Part shown: positions 48,863 through 62,260 of the stretch, piece after piece
Layout of the letters: every line of letters begins with the position of its first letter
Position numbering within the stretch: the stretch's first letter is position 1
Origin: Patagioenas fasciata
Lineage: Eukaryota; Chordata; Aves; Columbiformes; Columbidae
Length of the DNA stretch: 64,000 nucleotides
Direction of reading: 5' to 3'
NCBI RefSeq assembly: GCF_037038585.1
Contig: NC_092521.1
Coordinates: 53,266,398-53,330,397, forward strand
Program-made: the position numbers and the translations under genes
The notes under the pieces: model-generated
The model's database searches: none
The model's input: the letters and a program-made list of their open reading frames with translations, nothing else
Told to the model about the DNA's origin: nothing

Positions 48863-50700
48863 TAAAAGCATAAAAACATAACATTCGTGTTGTACTTTAT
48901 TGTACTTTATTTCATCTATCTTTTGTCCAGGAACCATGCTGATGCACTTCTCCCATGTCATGCCTCTAAATCCCACCTCCATTATCTGGAAGGCCACTAA
49001 TTCTCACCATGCTTGGGGATGTGTGACTTCTGCCCTGGACATACGGCTCTTTGGCCAGCAGAATGGGGACAGCTTTGTTTTAGCAGCCAGTGCCAACAGA
49101 GAGGCTTGAGTATTAACAAGCAGAATTAGTGGGTTTGCCAGCATCTGTTTAGATTAGATTAGAAAAGGTGTTAGGAGAGATTAGCTGGGGATGGGCTAGT
49201 AGATAGTGATAGGGGTCGGTAGGGACATTAGAGGGCACTCAGGGACGAGATCTTCTGCACAGCTGCATCGCCAGGTTCAGGGAAAGGTTTATGTCAGGTA
49301 TTGTTGAGTGCCTGGGAGGGGGAGGTGGGTGGACACAGCACAAAGTGGGCTCTAGATGGACATCGCTACTACATTCTTGTCCCAAACTGTAAATGGCTTA
49401 TCTGCCCTTAAAAATCAGCTGGTCTGACACCTTCAGGGTCCTGGGGAAATCCACGGCAGCACTGCAAAAACGTAACATTGACCACTTCCCTGAGGGCACC
49501 TGGGCTCCTCAGACTTGACCATGAGCTGATTTTACAGAGCAGACAGCTTTCTGAGGTCAACGTATTTTCTGACAGGGCCTATGTGAACAGGAGATCCTTG
49601 CCTCCCACAGTGGCATTGCCTGAATTAGGAAACAGATGGTATTCACTGTGAAAATTGCCTGAAAGTCACCCTTTCTTTCTTTAGCCCCTACTTTGTTTTG
49701 CTAGGGGTTCTTCCCATGCTGCCATGCCCCAGTTTGCAACCCTGCCCCACCTCAGACTTCATGTGGAAATGACTTTTTCTTTCCTCCATCTCTCACCTGG
49801 AGGTGATGGAAATGAGCTTGGAGGTGACACACTTGGTTTGTTTTTCCTGGTCCTTGTGGATAGATGACTACTGAAAAGTGTGCTCCACTTTTTCTTTCCA
49901 CAAGGTAATATACTCCTACATCTTGTCTCTGGATCCTCCCTCCATCCCCAGCTTCCTCTTGCTAGCGCTTCACAGCACTCCCAACAATTGCAGCAACCAG
50001 ATCTACCACAGGCTGAGACAGAAATGTCAGTTTGCAGTCTTCCTTGCTGGCGTCTGCAGGGGCTCAAGAGGCCTTCTGCAGACTTGGGAAGGGTGAATGA
50101 TACATTTGGTTTAATCCTTGCTCTGTGTAATACACCTCTGTCTCAAAATCCACTTTTCCTCTAGTAATATGGAGGAGCGGCAGCAAAGGTGACTATGTGG
50201 ATACGCCAAGGCAGGAGAAATATGACAGGTGGATAAAGGGCACCCATTATGGAGGGAAAGCCCTCACATCTGTAGTTCACATGGTTTGTAGAGACTAACC
50301 ACAATACACTGTTATGGGAAGTAATGCTCAACAGACTAGAAAGTAAAATGCTTTTACAAATTTAGTAAAAGGGAAATGGAGAGAGTTATTTTTAACAGCC
50401 TTGGCTCTTCCCTGAGTATATATTAAGTTCCAAGTGGACAAAGGCGAAAAACTGAACAGGGAATATTGAGGATGTATCCTAAACTGCATTTGCTCTTTCG
50501 AATAATGCAGATGCTGCAGTGAGAATCCACAGGGTTGTTGGGTCACTTTGTTGAAGTATCTTCCCAAAACAATGGGATACCCAGAGACCAGAAGCTCTGG
50601 GGCATCATCTGCTCTGAAGGAAATACAACCCACTGCAGTGGCACGTTATCCCCACTACCACAAATCCGACTTCTGGACAGAAATTAGTTTCATAGTGCTA

Positions 50701-50728
50701 AAAAAACTAACAAAACAAAACAAAAACC
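50701..50728. repeat. AAAAC microsatellite
   Basis: Imperfect AAAAC units in A-rich sequence. Confidence 0.75.
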
Positions 50729-51061
50729 CAAATTGAACAAACATACACCTATACAGAACAACCAGTCTTTTCCCACTGGGTAGCTAGTCTGCTTACAGCA
50801 AAACAGTAACAGCACTAGCAAGGATAGCAGATGGGGGGTGGGGAGGAAGGAAACGGAGTATTTAAGAAAGTGAAGGTTAAATCTTCAAAGAAACAGAATA
50901 ATAACAAAGTTTGAAATGAAAGTATCCTTTGTTGATGAGTTGTATATTTTTGTTAAACTGCTGGTTCACCACTGTAAATAAATAATGATAATTTCATTAA
51001 CAGCGAACAAGCTGTGGGGCTTGCTTTGGTTCCGTTCAGGCTTTACTTTCGATTTTACTAG

Positions 51062-51250
51062 TGCGGCGCTCAGACTGAACGGCTAACTAAACCCCGCTCA
51101 GCAAAAGCCTCCTCCGCCGAGCGCGGTTCCTTCCCCCGCAGGCGGGCGCGGTGTTGCCGCGGGCGCGGAACCAGCGCGGCTGCGGTGGCGGCGGCGAGAC
51201 GCCAGGTGGCGCTATCGCACCGCCCCGGCAGCCTCGGGGAGACCCGGTAG
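51062..51250. promoter_or_regulatory. Small CpG island, candidate promoter or insulator
   Basis: About 29 CpG dinucleotides lie in roughly 190 bp, with GC content far above the AT-rich sequence on both sides. Runs such as GCCGCGGGCGCGGAACC and GCGGTGGCGGCGGCGAGAC are typical of an unmethylated vertebrate island with Sp1/KLF-type GC boxes. No TATA box, initiator or recognisable first exon can be assigned, so the direction is unknown. It could be the 5' end of a long noncoding or coding transcript, an insulator, or an orphan island. It is the strongest regulatory signal in the window. Confidence 0.6.
51199..51213 (+). promoter_or_regulatory. CTCF-like binding motif
   Basis: ACGCCAGGTGGCGCT followed by A matches the 3' two-thirds of the vertebrate CTCF consensus (CCASYAGRKGGCRSY) at 13 of 15 positions, including the whole AGGTGGC core and the RSY tail. 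The two mismatches are in the 5' CCA. The same core contains CAGGTG, an E-box of the SNAI/ZEB type, as an alternative reading. Confidence 0.5.
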
Positions 51251-51394
51251 CACCTATTAATTTCCTTCCGTGTAATTAATATAAACACAGTTTATTAAAT
51301 ACACACATCGCCTTGCATTTTCAATCAGATGCATTATTCAAGATGAGTACTTTATTAGGCTGCTTGTCTCCTCTCCTTCCCCCTTGGGCTGAGT

Positions 51395-51668
51395 GTCTTG
51401 ACAGGACAAGGGCTAATGGTTTTAAACTAAAAGAGAGGAGATTCACACCAGACATGAGGAAGAAATTTTTTACACTGAGGGTGGTGAAACACTGGCACAT
51501 ATTGCCCAGAGAGAGGGTAGATTCCCCATCCCTGGAAACATTCAAGGCCAGGCTGGACGGGGCTCTGAGCAACCTGATCTAGTTGAAGATGTCCCCGCTC
51601 ATTGCAGGGGTTTGGACTAGATAAGCTTTAAAAGTCCCTTCCAACTCAAACTAATCTATGACTCTAGA
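51395..51668 (+). mobile_element. CR1 LINE 3' fragment, relatively young
   Basis: It begins at GACAGGACAAGGGCTAATGG and reads in frame as the ORF2 C-terminus (RTRANGFKLKERRFTPDMRK; LRVVKHWHILPRERVDSPSL; ETFKARLDGALSNLI) to the family's normal stop at 51582. The 3' UTR follows, ending TTCCAACTCAAACTAATC and degenerate octamers. Only about 270 bp remain. The frame is uninterrupted and the sequence close to the family pattern, so it is among the younger copies here. It sits about 145 bp from the CpG island. Confidence 0.93.
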
Positions 51669-53576
51669 ATTTATCACTGGAGGGATGTGGCACATCATTT
51701 CTGTGGAGAAACGCTTGCCTGCGGCCTGGGTGTGGGTTTATGCTGCACAAGCAGGTTTTTCACATCAAGTCAGATTTTTCTTCTTCCTGCAGTAGAAGTG
51801 GGATACATAAAATGAAAGGTTCATGCTGGAAAGTCAAAACCCAGTTTGTTACCCAGTGTTCTCCACATACTGGGAATTCGTTGGTCTGTGGAGCATCAGG
51901 TGACAATTTTCTCAGCACATACACATAAATAGAAAGTGCAAACTAACTACATTCTCCCTGAACAAGCGTTTCTTGCTTTTCCAGTACAGACTCCAAAAAA
52001 TGAATGTAAATGATCCACTTCTGAAAGAGGGAAAAATCCACCAGATTAGGAAATATGTGGGATCCTTCTGTTCTGTCAGGCCAGTCAGGAGTGCTCATGG
52101 AAGCCGGGGCACGAAGCAAACGCATGGTCAGACCCGTCTGTGCAGAACTCAGTGGGCTTCAGCTCTTTGCATTTTATCTGGCCTTTCTATACCTTGAGAG
52201 ACACTTCTAGAGAAAGACAAAAGAAAAAAAAAGAATAGGTTAATCAGGAATTAAAATGTATCCAACAGTTAGACAAATTTTGACAGATTCTGTGTCGATT
52301 AGTTTCCTGTGCGAGTTAGGTACGTTTTTTCAACAGCTTTATGAAACACAGCTACTTAAAGCCACTCGGCCAAGACCCTTCATTTCAAAAGAAAGGTTTC
52401 TGAAATCTCTCTCAGGGTCACTGAGGGAAATCACTCTTCAACAGCAGCTTGTAAGGATTTCCATTCTACAGCAATCACAGCAGAAACATTCTACAACCTC
52501 TTGTTCATACAAATACCAGATGATTTCCAGACAAATTCTTCCAGCTTCAGTTATTCGGAGATTTTGTGGAATAGCTTCTACTCTCCTAACTGGCTGTCCC
52601 CTTCCCATTGTTTTGTTCTACTGTTTCTGGGAGGTGTCGCTTATTCTCAGTGCTTACTAAAGTTTGTAGGGCTTGAATCATTCAGTGCCATAATTTCTGG
52701 GACTCAGTCAAAAATCTAAACAAGTCTTGATGAGTTATTTCCCAGAAATGGCATTGAAAACATCAGTCCTTTCAACATCTCTCCCACAGCCACAGCAAAT
52801 AACCCTTCTCAGCTGTGCTGCCTGAAAATACCCACAGAACACAGCTGAGATGTCTGTATCCACCCCAAATAGACTCGCTGTGGAGACTGCACCCTGACAC
52901 CTCACTGAAGAAGGGCAAAGCAGAGCAGAAAGGTCCAAACACCAAAACTGACTTTCCAAATAAAGTGAGCTGGCCCAGCTTTATGTTTATTAAGCAATAA
53001 ATAAGTAGTGTCAGCCTTGCCTAGTCAGTATACCTCTCCTTAATGAAACTTAAATATACTCGCTAGCTTGCTACAGAGAGATCAGCAAAGATTCATTCTT
53101 ACTTCTAAACATATAGTAGAATGTCCTTCCTATTTGTTTAATCACTAACCCATGAAACCTGAACAGAAATTTTTATCCCAGAGGCTAATTTCTGTCCCCA
53201 CTGATTTAGCAGTAAAATAATGAAGCTTGGGACACATGGGATTCTGAAAAAAGTTATTATACGCTTTTAACCAGACAGAATCTCTCAAAATATTTTGAGA
53301 AAGAAAGACTGGAATCCTTTGAAGTGACTTTTAACCAGGCTTTTAAATGAACTAGGATTTTATTTCTGTGTAACAGCTAGACCATAAATTTGGTTTCTAA
53401 TTAAATACTGGGTGAAAATTTCACATGACATGTCACTGCTTACAAATTTATCCACTGTCAGTTCTGACCAAAGTTACTTGGAGAGATGCTCTTTTCTCCT
53501 TCTTAATGGGCACAGTAACTTTCCTCTGGGAAAACAAACAGAAGTTGAAGGACATGTCATTTTGTCGTTATATAGA

Positions 53577-53600
53577 AAAAAAAAAAAAAAAGAAAAAAAA
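53577..53600. repeat. A-rich tract
   Basis: A run of As interrupted by one G, about 24 bp. Confidence 0.8.
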
Positions 53601-54351
53601 CACTTAATTATTGCAATCACCTAAGTCACAGATTTCTTTCACAGTTGTTATCAAGATTTCATTGGAATTTCTCTGTCACAGTACTTCAAAACCTGTTTCT
53701 GGTCTCCAGAGGAAGCCACCAGTGCCTGATGCCACATTAGTCCTCAAATGGTTAATGACATTCATTTTTACTGGATCATTTTCAGTCATATCATACTTTA
53801 AGACAAATACAAGCAGCTTTCACTTTCTTGTCACAAAAGTCAAGGAGCAGATAATGTTAAGTCCTACTGGCAGCATTATGGGGCAATGCATTTTTAATAA
53901 TTACATAGTATTACAGATATAACTATTTATCTGAGCATTAGACCTGAATAGCTCTTTTGTCTCAGTCTCTTATTACCCTTTATTTCTCCATCTCTATAAG
54001 CATCTCTTCTATTTCTTCAGCTGATTTAAAAGAAAATCCTACTGTATTTCTAGCTGCAAAAATAATTCTACCGTTTCCCTTCTGTTGTCTCATCTGTAAT
54101 AACCCATGACATCAGCTCAAAATAAAAAGTTGTACACCTGAATGTTTTTTCCAAGGTAATCCTGAAAGATTCCCAGCATTTAGTGACAACTAGTTACATG
54201 AATAAGATTAATAGTTTATTGGGGCAAAAAGAACATCAATTCCTTTCAGTCTACATCATTCATTGACAGTAGACATCAGGGAATTACTTAAGACTCTGGT
54301 TTTAGTTGCTCAGTTAAATAAATGTGTCTCTCTGCTATCAGTCAAACTGCT

Positions 54352-54379
54352 TTGTTTTGGTTCTTTGTTTGTTTGTTTG
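54352..54379. repeat. TTTG microsatellite / T tract
   Basis: TTTG units followed by TTTTTTCCCC. Confidence 0.8.
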
Positions 54380-56970
54380 CTTTTTTCCCCTGGGCAAGTA
54401 AGTTAAAGGCTTGTGACTCTCTGGTCAACAAAGTGAGCTCAGTGTGAGCAGGAGCACAGCAGGAAGGGGTGTGGGGACACACACAACACACGATATAATC
54501 CCTGACCCTGTTGGAAGAAAATCACCACCTAAGATGGCATTGCAGAGTGACTTGGCCTGAAAACCCAGCAACTTGACGATATATTGCTAAGAAATGCATG
54601 GAGACATTGGTAGCACACATTATTTTCCCCATGCTGAGCAATACCCAAATGCACTGTGAACTCTACCCCGTGTTTCTGTCTGAGACACCAAAGACACAGC
54701 CATGGTTTTATGTTGCTGAACACTGTACTGTCTAGGTGCTCTGCCTTGACCATTCAGAAGGGCTTTGCATAACATTTCACAATTCTTAACCTAAATCTTC
54801 TCATGAATCTGTGATATAGGATTCCCCAGCTTAACCATGTATAAAGACTTTCAGCAGGCACTGTCCTTCATTCTTGAAGCCAAGGAATAGAACTGTGCTC
54901 TTGCTGTCTTAACCTGAGAGCAGTAGAGCATAGATCATTGTTAATATTTAATCTTTTTTTAATGAGTAATATTTATCCCTACTACGAGAGAGTGAGAGAT
55001 ACCTGAGACAATCAGGACATAGAAGCCAATGTGCGTTTTTGTGTTTAAACAACTCAGCTGGCACCAGAATTTTTCTCAGTCCCTACCATGCCATATAGCC
55101 TAATGTTTTAAAATCAAAAGTGTATAGTAGACATTGGTCTGGATATTCAGGCACCTAGAATCAGACCTGTTTCTTGGAGATGCTGTAAGCAATCATTGTC
55201 TTCAGAAAAACCTCAGCTGGAGCCTGTCCATGCTTAGACTGTGGTATACAGCCCCAAAAACAATCTCCATGTGGGTTGTACCTGATGACAACCACTGCAG
55301 TCTAAATCCTGTCACTCTTACACATAGGTATATTTCATGCCTAATAGGCTTTATCATTTCCCACTAACACACCTTTTTTTTTTTTCAGTTGGATATAAGC
55401 ATAAACCAAGATTTCAAAAATGACTAATTCTGAGTGTTTGATTTGTCATCTCTCCAGATTTTCAGAGGATGCTCGGCCAAAATTTTTTGACTCTCAGACC
55501 ACATTAAAATGTCACAAGCTAGACAAAATACAGGGTCTCAAAATGCCCATTGACAAATGGCATTAACAGCAGAGCAGTGAGATAAGGAAATTCTATTACC
55601 AGAAAACATTAGGTGATTGCATTAAAATAAATATTCAAATCAGGGCTTTTCTAAATACATGGGTAGAGTGCTTTCAGATCAAGAGAAATGGAAAGATGAA
55701 GTCTGCTGAGTCTTTTGTCTGTTTTCATACAGGTTTGACAAAGGTCTGGAGATCTCAAAGAAATTAAGCTCTTGTGGAGTCTGTGAAAACAGCTGCCTGC
55801 AGAGACCATTTTGGAGGAATCTGCAGTGGAAGCTCATACATTACCAGACACTGGGGAATCCATTTAAGAGATGGATTTGTCTAGATGACATCGTTCAAGG
55901 AAAACACCTTTTTTTGATACATCAACCATAAAACTCTCACTCTGAAGCCAGTTCCCATTAACATTGTGCTTTCAAAATAACTTTAATTTTCTGTTTTTAC
56001 AGTACCTCATTGCTTCAGAATTTTTCCCTCCCACAAAAAACCCTGAGATAACTTCTGAGAAATCCTTCTGCTGGCCCATGTTTTGGAGGATGTTATTTTA
56101 CTTTTCAGGGTAATGTAGCAACTTCGTTGGCACTCTGTGAAAGTCACAGAAATACAGGTTCCAGCTCTGCAGAACATGCTACACAGATGAAATGACTGTT
56201 CACGTGTCTCTTGCCACTTCTGGAGGGACTTGGCTTCTATTAGAAATAGTGCAAGGACATTGATGTGTTTATTGACTGCACTCCTGTCAACTTTGTGCCT
56301 GAGGGCAATTCTTACCTGTCATATTTACCACTCACTTGGTCACAGGATTCTCACTAACTGCAGGGCAATCTCCTTCATCCTTATTACCAAAGGTTGTCTC
56401 TTCCGACACGCTTTTATCAATCTGGTTTCTTGAGTTTCCAAGAAAAATAATCAAAAACCTCTCTCTCCCTCATCCTCAGTGTGAGTCATGGATCAGGACT
56501 GAAAAAGAGGATCATCCAGAAGAGGTAGCCCAATGGTGTCAAAATCATCTAAATATTTAATGTTCTGTTTGGAAAACATTTCAGCTGGAAGATTTATGAT
56601 GTTTTATCTATAGACGACATTAAAAATAAATATTCAGGATTGTGATAAATATGCAAAAGGAAAATAATGATTTGAAGTATCCTGTGATATTTCAATATGG
56701 AAGGGCAAGTGGAAAAGGTGTGATGATGCAGAAAATTTTTAATTAACATTTGAGTAAGTATTCTCGGTCTGCTCCTTCCTCAGCTCACTATGCAAGTCTT
56801 TAATATCCTTGTGTGTTCTCTGTGCTATAAATCCTCAGTTCTATGTCAGGGAGTGGCATGTATGATCAACAGTTTTTCATTGGAAATTGTGAAGGGCTCT
56901 GTTGATCTACCTTCCTACAGGATACTTACCTCTGACTTGAAATGAATATCAGGTTATTAGTCCTCCATTT

Positions 56971-56987
56971 AAAAAAAAAAAAAAAAA
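56971..56987. repeat. Poly(A) tract, 17 bases
   Basis: An uninterrupted A run after TCCTCCATTT. No flanking element is seen. Confidence 0.85.
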
Positions 56988-57595
56988 GGCAAGTGATTTT
57001 TCAGTCTCAATAACTGAACACAGTAATTTTCATTGGTACCCCTAAGTGTCAAATTCATTATTTCACCTCCAGAGCAGTTGCCCTAGAAGGTATTAGAACA
57101 TAGCTCCCAAACATCAAAATAATTTTTCTGCAGTGCTGACAATCACTGTTATAAATATGTTCATCTGGGAGGGTTTTTGAAGTGCCCTGAAAAAGAAGAA
57201 ACAGCCTCAGAAAAGAAGGTAGGAAAGGTACTCAAGGAATCGCAAAATATCTTCCTCTCCTTACTAGACAGTCAAATTTTGACTTGAATTCTCATGTAAA
57301 CTGAGGAGAAGCTAAACCAAATGAAGATTAAGTAGCGGAAACTGTTTCTTTGCAATACCTAACAATGAAATTTGGGCATATTGTTCAAACCTATTGACAT
57401 GTCGTTCTAAATTCACAGTATTTTGTCTTTGAGAAGCCCACACTTGTATTCTGCTTCCCTTTTTTAAGAGGGTTAAACAGTGGGATTTGCATTACCATTC
57501 AGCTGGAACCTCATGAAATGGGCTTGTAAGTACTGTTGCAGCAACGTGGAAAACCTTGTTTAATCACAAAGAGCACTGTTGTTTTGCTTTCCTAG

Positions 57596-57721
57596 GCAAG
57601 CTACTCAGAGAGTAGTGAAGCGGAGAAATTGACATCCGATTGCACACATCCTTTTCCCAATGGATGTCCCATCCCTTATCCTTGCCCCTATTGGGAGTTC
57701 CTCAGATGTAGGCATGGCCAT
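57596..57721 (+). other. Exon-like segment of 126 nt (speculative)
   Basis: A strong 3' splice site (TGTTGTTTTGCTTTCCTAG, AG at 57594-57595, with TTAATCA upstream as possible branch point) is followed by a frame open from the first base. After exactly 42 codons comes a 5' splice-site consensus (GGCCAT then GTGAGTGG, GT at 57722-57723), giving a phase 0-0 segment. If the donor is not used the same frame runs on to a TAG at 57830-57832 (78 codons). The peptide is Cys/Pro-rich in its middle (DCTHPFPNGCPIPYPCPYW). I do not recognise it. The stop codon of this frame overlaps the acceptor, so the frame begins exactly at the putative exon. It could still be a chance combination. Confidence 0.25.
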
Positions 57722-60700
57722 GTGAGTGGGTCTGACTGTGGTACTGTACTTTCCGCATCCTACCCTACTGCTCCATCAACTCTCCTTTCTCTGATAAGCC
57801 AAGTGAAAGATTTTCAGATGAAAGATGCCTAGGAAAGGAAGAGCTGCAGGACCCTCAGGAAACCCAGGCTCAAGCCTTTGGTAGCTGTGAGAAGTGTTAC
57901 TCAGAGGGATCTGCAGTTCCACACCTTACCTGCATCTGCAGGAGGATGGGAATCACATTTTTAATTTGGAGGGCAGACACAGGCTGCAGATAGAGAGTAG
58001 ACAATCTCTACTCTGTTCAATGTGTTGGCAGAAGGATGCTGTAGTTCAGGAGAGTCAGGATATACTGAACTGACATGTATGCCAGCCAACAGAAAAAGCC
58101 AGAGCATCTGAAATGCTTCCTTTCACCTAAGCCCAGTATGCTCTCTTGACTGGTGTGCACCAGGGCAGGATGAGAAGCAGAAAACTCCTGCTTGCAACAT
58201 TCATGAGAGAGGCAAGTTTTCTACTCCAAACCCTACGTGTGGGATTTCCATCTGATTTGAATCAGGAAACCTCCCTGACCAGCCAGCAAAGCTGGTGCTG
58301 GCCTGGACTTGGCTGTGACAGTGCCCCTTTGCCACTGTCCCATGCCATCCACAGCCTCTGGGTCCATCCTGTTTGGGTCTAAGCACATGAAACTGCCAGC
58401 TGTCCCACTACCTCTCCCCTACTCAGGTACCAGATAGGAAAAAAATTATAGAAGTATCAAATAGAGAACTTTTCAGAAATAATAGGTATTTGTTTGTTTG
58501 TGACTTCTGCCTAACCAGTACCAAATTAGAAGATGTATCACCTCGTAAGCACAGTTGCTTCTGGTCATTTGTCCTGTGTCAAATATAGGGTCTCACTTTT
58601 TGGCTGGAGCTCTAAAATACCACTTGATTTGAATTAACTGGAGTGCAATAAAGGAATAAAAAATTTGGTTGAGTGCAGTTTTCTTTGCAGTGCCCAGAAC
58701 AATATGCTCATCCAAAGAGTAAAATAGACAAAGTTCATCTGTAGTGCTGATTTGTTCACCTCTCATGGGCTGAAGAGATCCTCGGGGCAGCGCTCCTTGT
58801 ACAGAGGCTGCCTCATTGTGCTGCCAAACTGTGGGAAGCTCTAGGTGACCATGCAAGTGTTTGAGGATATCCAGGCAGTTTCACTGATCTAAAATGTTCA
58901 GACCTTGCAAGGCCCAAGACTACACTGTAAAAACACACACAGCAAGCGTGAGTGGAGGAAAACCAAAACTTTATGTGTTCAAAGCTCAGGAGAAGCTGTT
59001 CAGAACATAGTTTACTTTCAGGAATCTAATTAAGGACCAGTTAACATGGGTGTTGTGCTCAGAGAAGCTACACCCCTTTCAAAACCACAACTACTGCATC
59101 ATACAGCATCAAAATAATTTAAAAGTTTGGAAAACAGTTCTTTTTAAATATATAGGTTGAACAATACTGAAGGGATGGCCACTGAAAGTTACAAAAGTCA
59201 CTTGAGATGACAGAGTTGTCAGATCAAGAAAGTTCTTGAGGTACCAGCAGTGATTTTGCACCCTTGTTTGTAGCACTAGTTTCGTTCTTGGAAATGGTTC
59301 AGGAAATGCCAATGCTGAGAGGGCAACCAAGGCTCAATCAGGAAGCTCCAGGGATCTCCAAGGTGTCTGAAGAGCAGGAGCTCAGTTAGAAGTGCTCCAA
59401 TCAAGTGTGCCAACCAAACAGTGCACTGCCATTCCTCACTTCATGGGAACGTCTACCCTGCACTCCCAGCTCCTTCTGGGGAGGATCAGGGTGCAGCAGG
59501 CAATAGCAGCCTTTCACCATCCATCTAATTGGTGCACTCATTATCCCCTTTTAAGCAGCTCTAAAATAAACCGGACTGCAGTCGTGTAGAAAAAAAAAAT
59601 AAAATAAATATGGCTGTGTCTGAAACCTGACCACAATCTAATTTCTTTAAAGGTTGCCTGATACAGATATCTTGAGAAACAGTTCTGCAGAAGCAGAGAT
59701 TGATTCCACTTCCCCTCTTTTGTCAGGGAATAACCTTAGCAAAACTTTCAAATTTATGGTAATTCACTAGTTTCAAAGGGCAGACGAAATAAATCTTTAA
59801 TAAAGAGGTTTGCCCCAAGAAGTAACTGCCAGTTTAAAGAGCTTAGAGCTCCAAATCATTGGCCTGTGTGCTCTCTGTAATTTAATACTGGAAGATCTTG
59901 GTTAACTTCATTAAGAGGATGACAGTGAAATTGAGATAGATCATCCCATGATAGGGGAGGGACCAATACAGAGAAAATTATAACCAGCAGGACAAACAGG
60001 TTATATTATGATGCAGATAACTTACTTCCACATTAGTGTTAAAATGAGTTTAACACAAAATATACATTTTACACCAGAGCCCATGCTACTGTGGAATTAA
60101 ACACATTGTATGATTCATGTAGATGAATCTGTAGTTTCTGGAACTTTCTTAGGTTTAGTTCTTGATTATTTTCAGCCCACGGATTAAGAGTGAATTCTGG
60201 GGATTTTTTGCACTAGTTTCTCAGTTAAAAAATTGACTGTTTTGATCTTTACATCTTCATCAACTAATAGTTCAGAAATGTCTTTACTAAATATGCAACT
60301 TTGACAGTCTCAGCTTTTACTTCTAGTGCTAGCTTGTGGCAAGTCTGAATTTTTTTTTACTCTGTGAAAAGATTCACATTCTCTACCATCTTTTGGCAGT
60401 CATGCTAAGCATATTTGCTAAGACTTCACACATGGCTCATGGTGGCCAGAAAAAAAACCATTAAGATAACCCCAGTATACAGAGCAATAGTTCTCTCTCT
60501 TAACTGCTGGCTTATTCCCACCACCCCTGCAGGGAATATCAACCATTTGTATACTTTTCCTCCAGAAAGCTGTGTCACTGGTTTTATTAAACAAATTCAG
60601 CATGAATTGTCCATTTCAGTAATCCTTTTTTCTGCATTTTGACAAAAATTGCACTGAATAACATTCATTTCTTCCTATTTAGCAAGAATTTAAATTCATA

Positions 60701-62260
60701 AACTTTATTTCAAGCTTTGTAATACCAGCTTTTCCACATCGCCCTCTGTAGCACTCCTCTTGTGTTTATTCCTTTTCAGAAGCAAAGTGCTGGACACTGA
60801 GGGAAAGACTGCTCTGGCCCAACCATTCTCTTATCTTTGGACCATTGGTGGTCCACATCTACAGGACTGGTTTCATTCTTTGTTTTGGAAGTAGCGACCT
60901 GGGAGCAGCGGGTGTGGGTTGTGGCTCTGGTTTTGGCAGAGCCCTGCCCTTCTGCTCTCATCTTCTTGTCTCTGGACTCCCCAGTCTGCATTTGTCCCCT
61001 TAGGATGGGAGTCCTGCTGGGAGCACCGTTTTTGAACTGTGGATAAAAAATGAGCATCACATGACAGTGCCTCATCAGTCATTTCCAAGCACATCATGCA
61101 ATGCTGTATTTTATGTGGCAGCAGCCTGCACTTACAGACTACAGACACAACTTTAGCAAATGTAGGAGTTTAGTCATTACAGGTACAGAGGACACACACC
61201 TGCTATTTTTTGTTCAGTTCTACCTCTGGCCTCTGTGACTGTGAATACACTAGTTTCCTGAAAGAAAATCCATGCTTCAACATAAAATAATGTAGTATAA
61301 GACTGAATGAAACCTAAGAGCCTTGGCTCAACAGGAAATAACTTTTTAATAATTTTATCCCATTTGCATTGAGTCAGAATACATTTCCTTAATACAGGGA
61401 ACAGGAAAATATTATTTTTATAATTGATTGATTTAAAAGGGTTCTGCTCTACATCAAGAAAGGGGAACAATACAGACCTGTGGCGGCAGACAACCTGGTT
61501 TTGAAATAAGAGTACCAAACATTAACAACTGCAATAACTGACCCGTCGTGTCCTCTGCTTAAAAAAAGACTGAAACAGTGACTTATACTCTAAACTGCAG
61601 AGTGGAGAATCACTAGCTATGTTGGATTGATTCCTTGCTGATGGATGCTTTATGTACAGTTATGGCAGTCACAGGGGCTGTACGTATACTCACCTGCTAC
61701 CACCAGCTGTAACAGGTCTCTTGACTCTCTGGCATGGGTGTCTCTTACAGGAACGAAGGTCCTCCCTGAGCCAGGAGCTGGGCTTTGCTTTCCCTGGCCA
61801 GAGGGAGCAGGCAGCTGGTCCTGCCCTGGCTCAAGTATGGGAGGAGAAGCTGTGGCAAGAACCTCTCTCACCTCAAGGCTCTGACTTCATGCAAGCACCA
61901 AGGGAAGAGTACAAACCAAGCAAGCAAAGCCGAGATTTTGAATATTCTCCCAGTCTCTAACCATTTTCAGCTCCAATTTCCATAGGTGTCTATGTATTTC
62001 TACCCTCAATGGATTTCTTCTCCATGCCTATTCTCACCCTTAACTCCATTAAGTCCTGCAGGCCAAAGAAACTTTTAGTGTTCAGTAGGAGTTCAGCTCA
62101 CACCAAGACATCTCACATAGTGAGGTTATCACAAAGGTTTCTTTTCCAGTCTTCTGCCTATTGTAATGTGTGCATTTTTCCAAGGACAATCTCTTATTTC
62201 TTTAATACTTTATTTTGTTTATATCTCATATGGATAAGGAGAGTCCAAATAAATCAAATT

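Larger units (their letters stand above)
47331..51061. other. Unique DNA with simple repeats, no gene supported
   Basis: It contains an AAT microsatellite (48392), a CAAA-C9-A14 tract (48817), a G-rich run near 49314 (GGGAGGGGGAGGTGGGTGG, only three G-triplets so a weak quadruplex candidate), an AAAAC run (50701) and a motif-dense patch at 47930-48075. No gene is recognised. Confidence 0.55.
51669..62260. other. Unique DNA, no gene supported
   Basis: 10.6 kb without a recognised transposon. It contains A/T tracts (53577, 55374, 56971), a TTTG tract (54352) and the exon-like segment at 57596. A 134-codon frame at 52256-52660 has no domain. Nothing else can be assigned. Confidence 0.55.
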
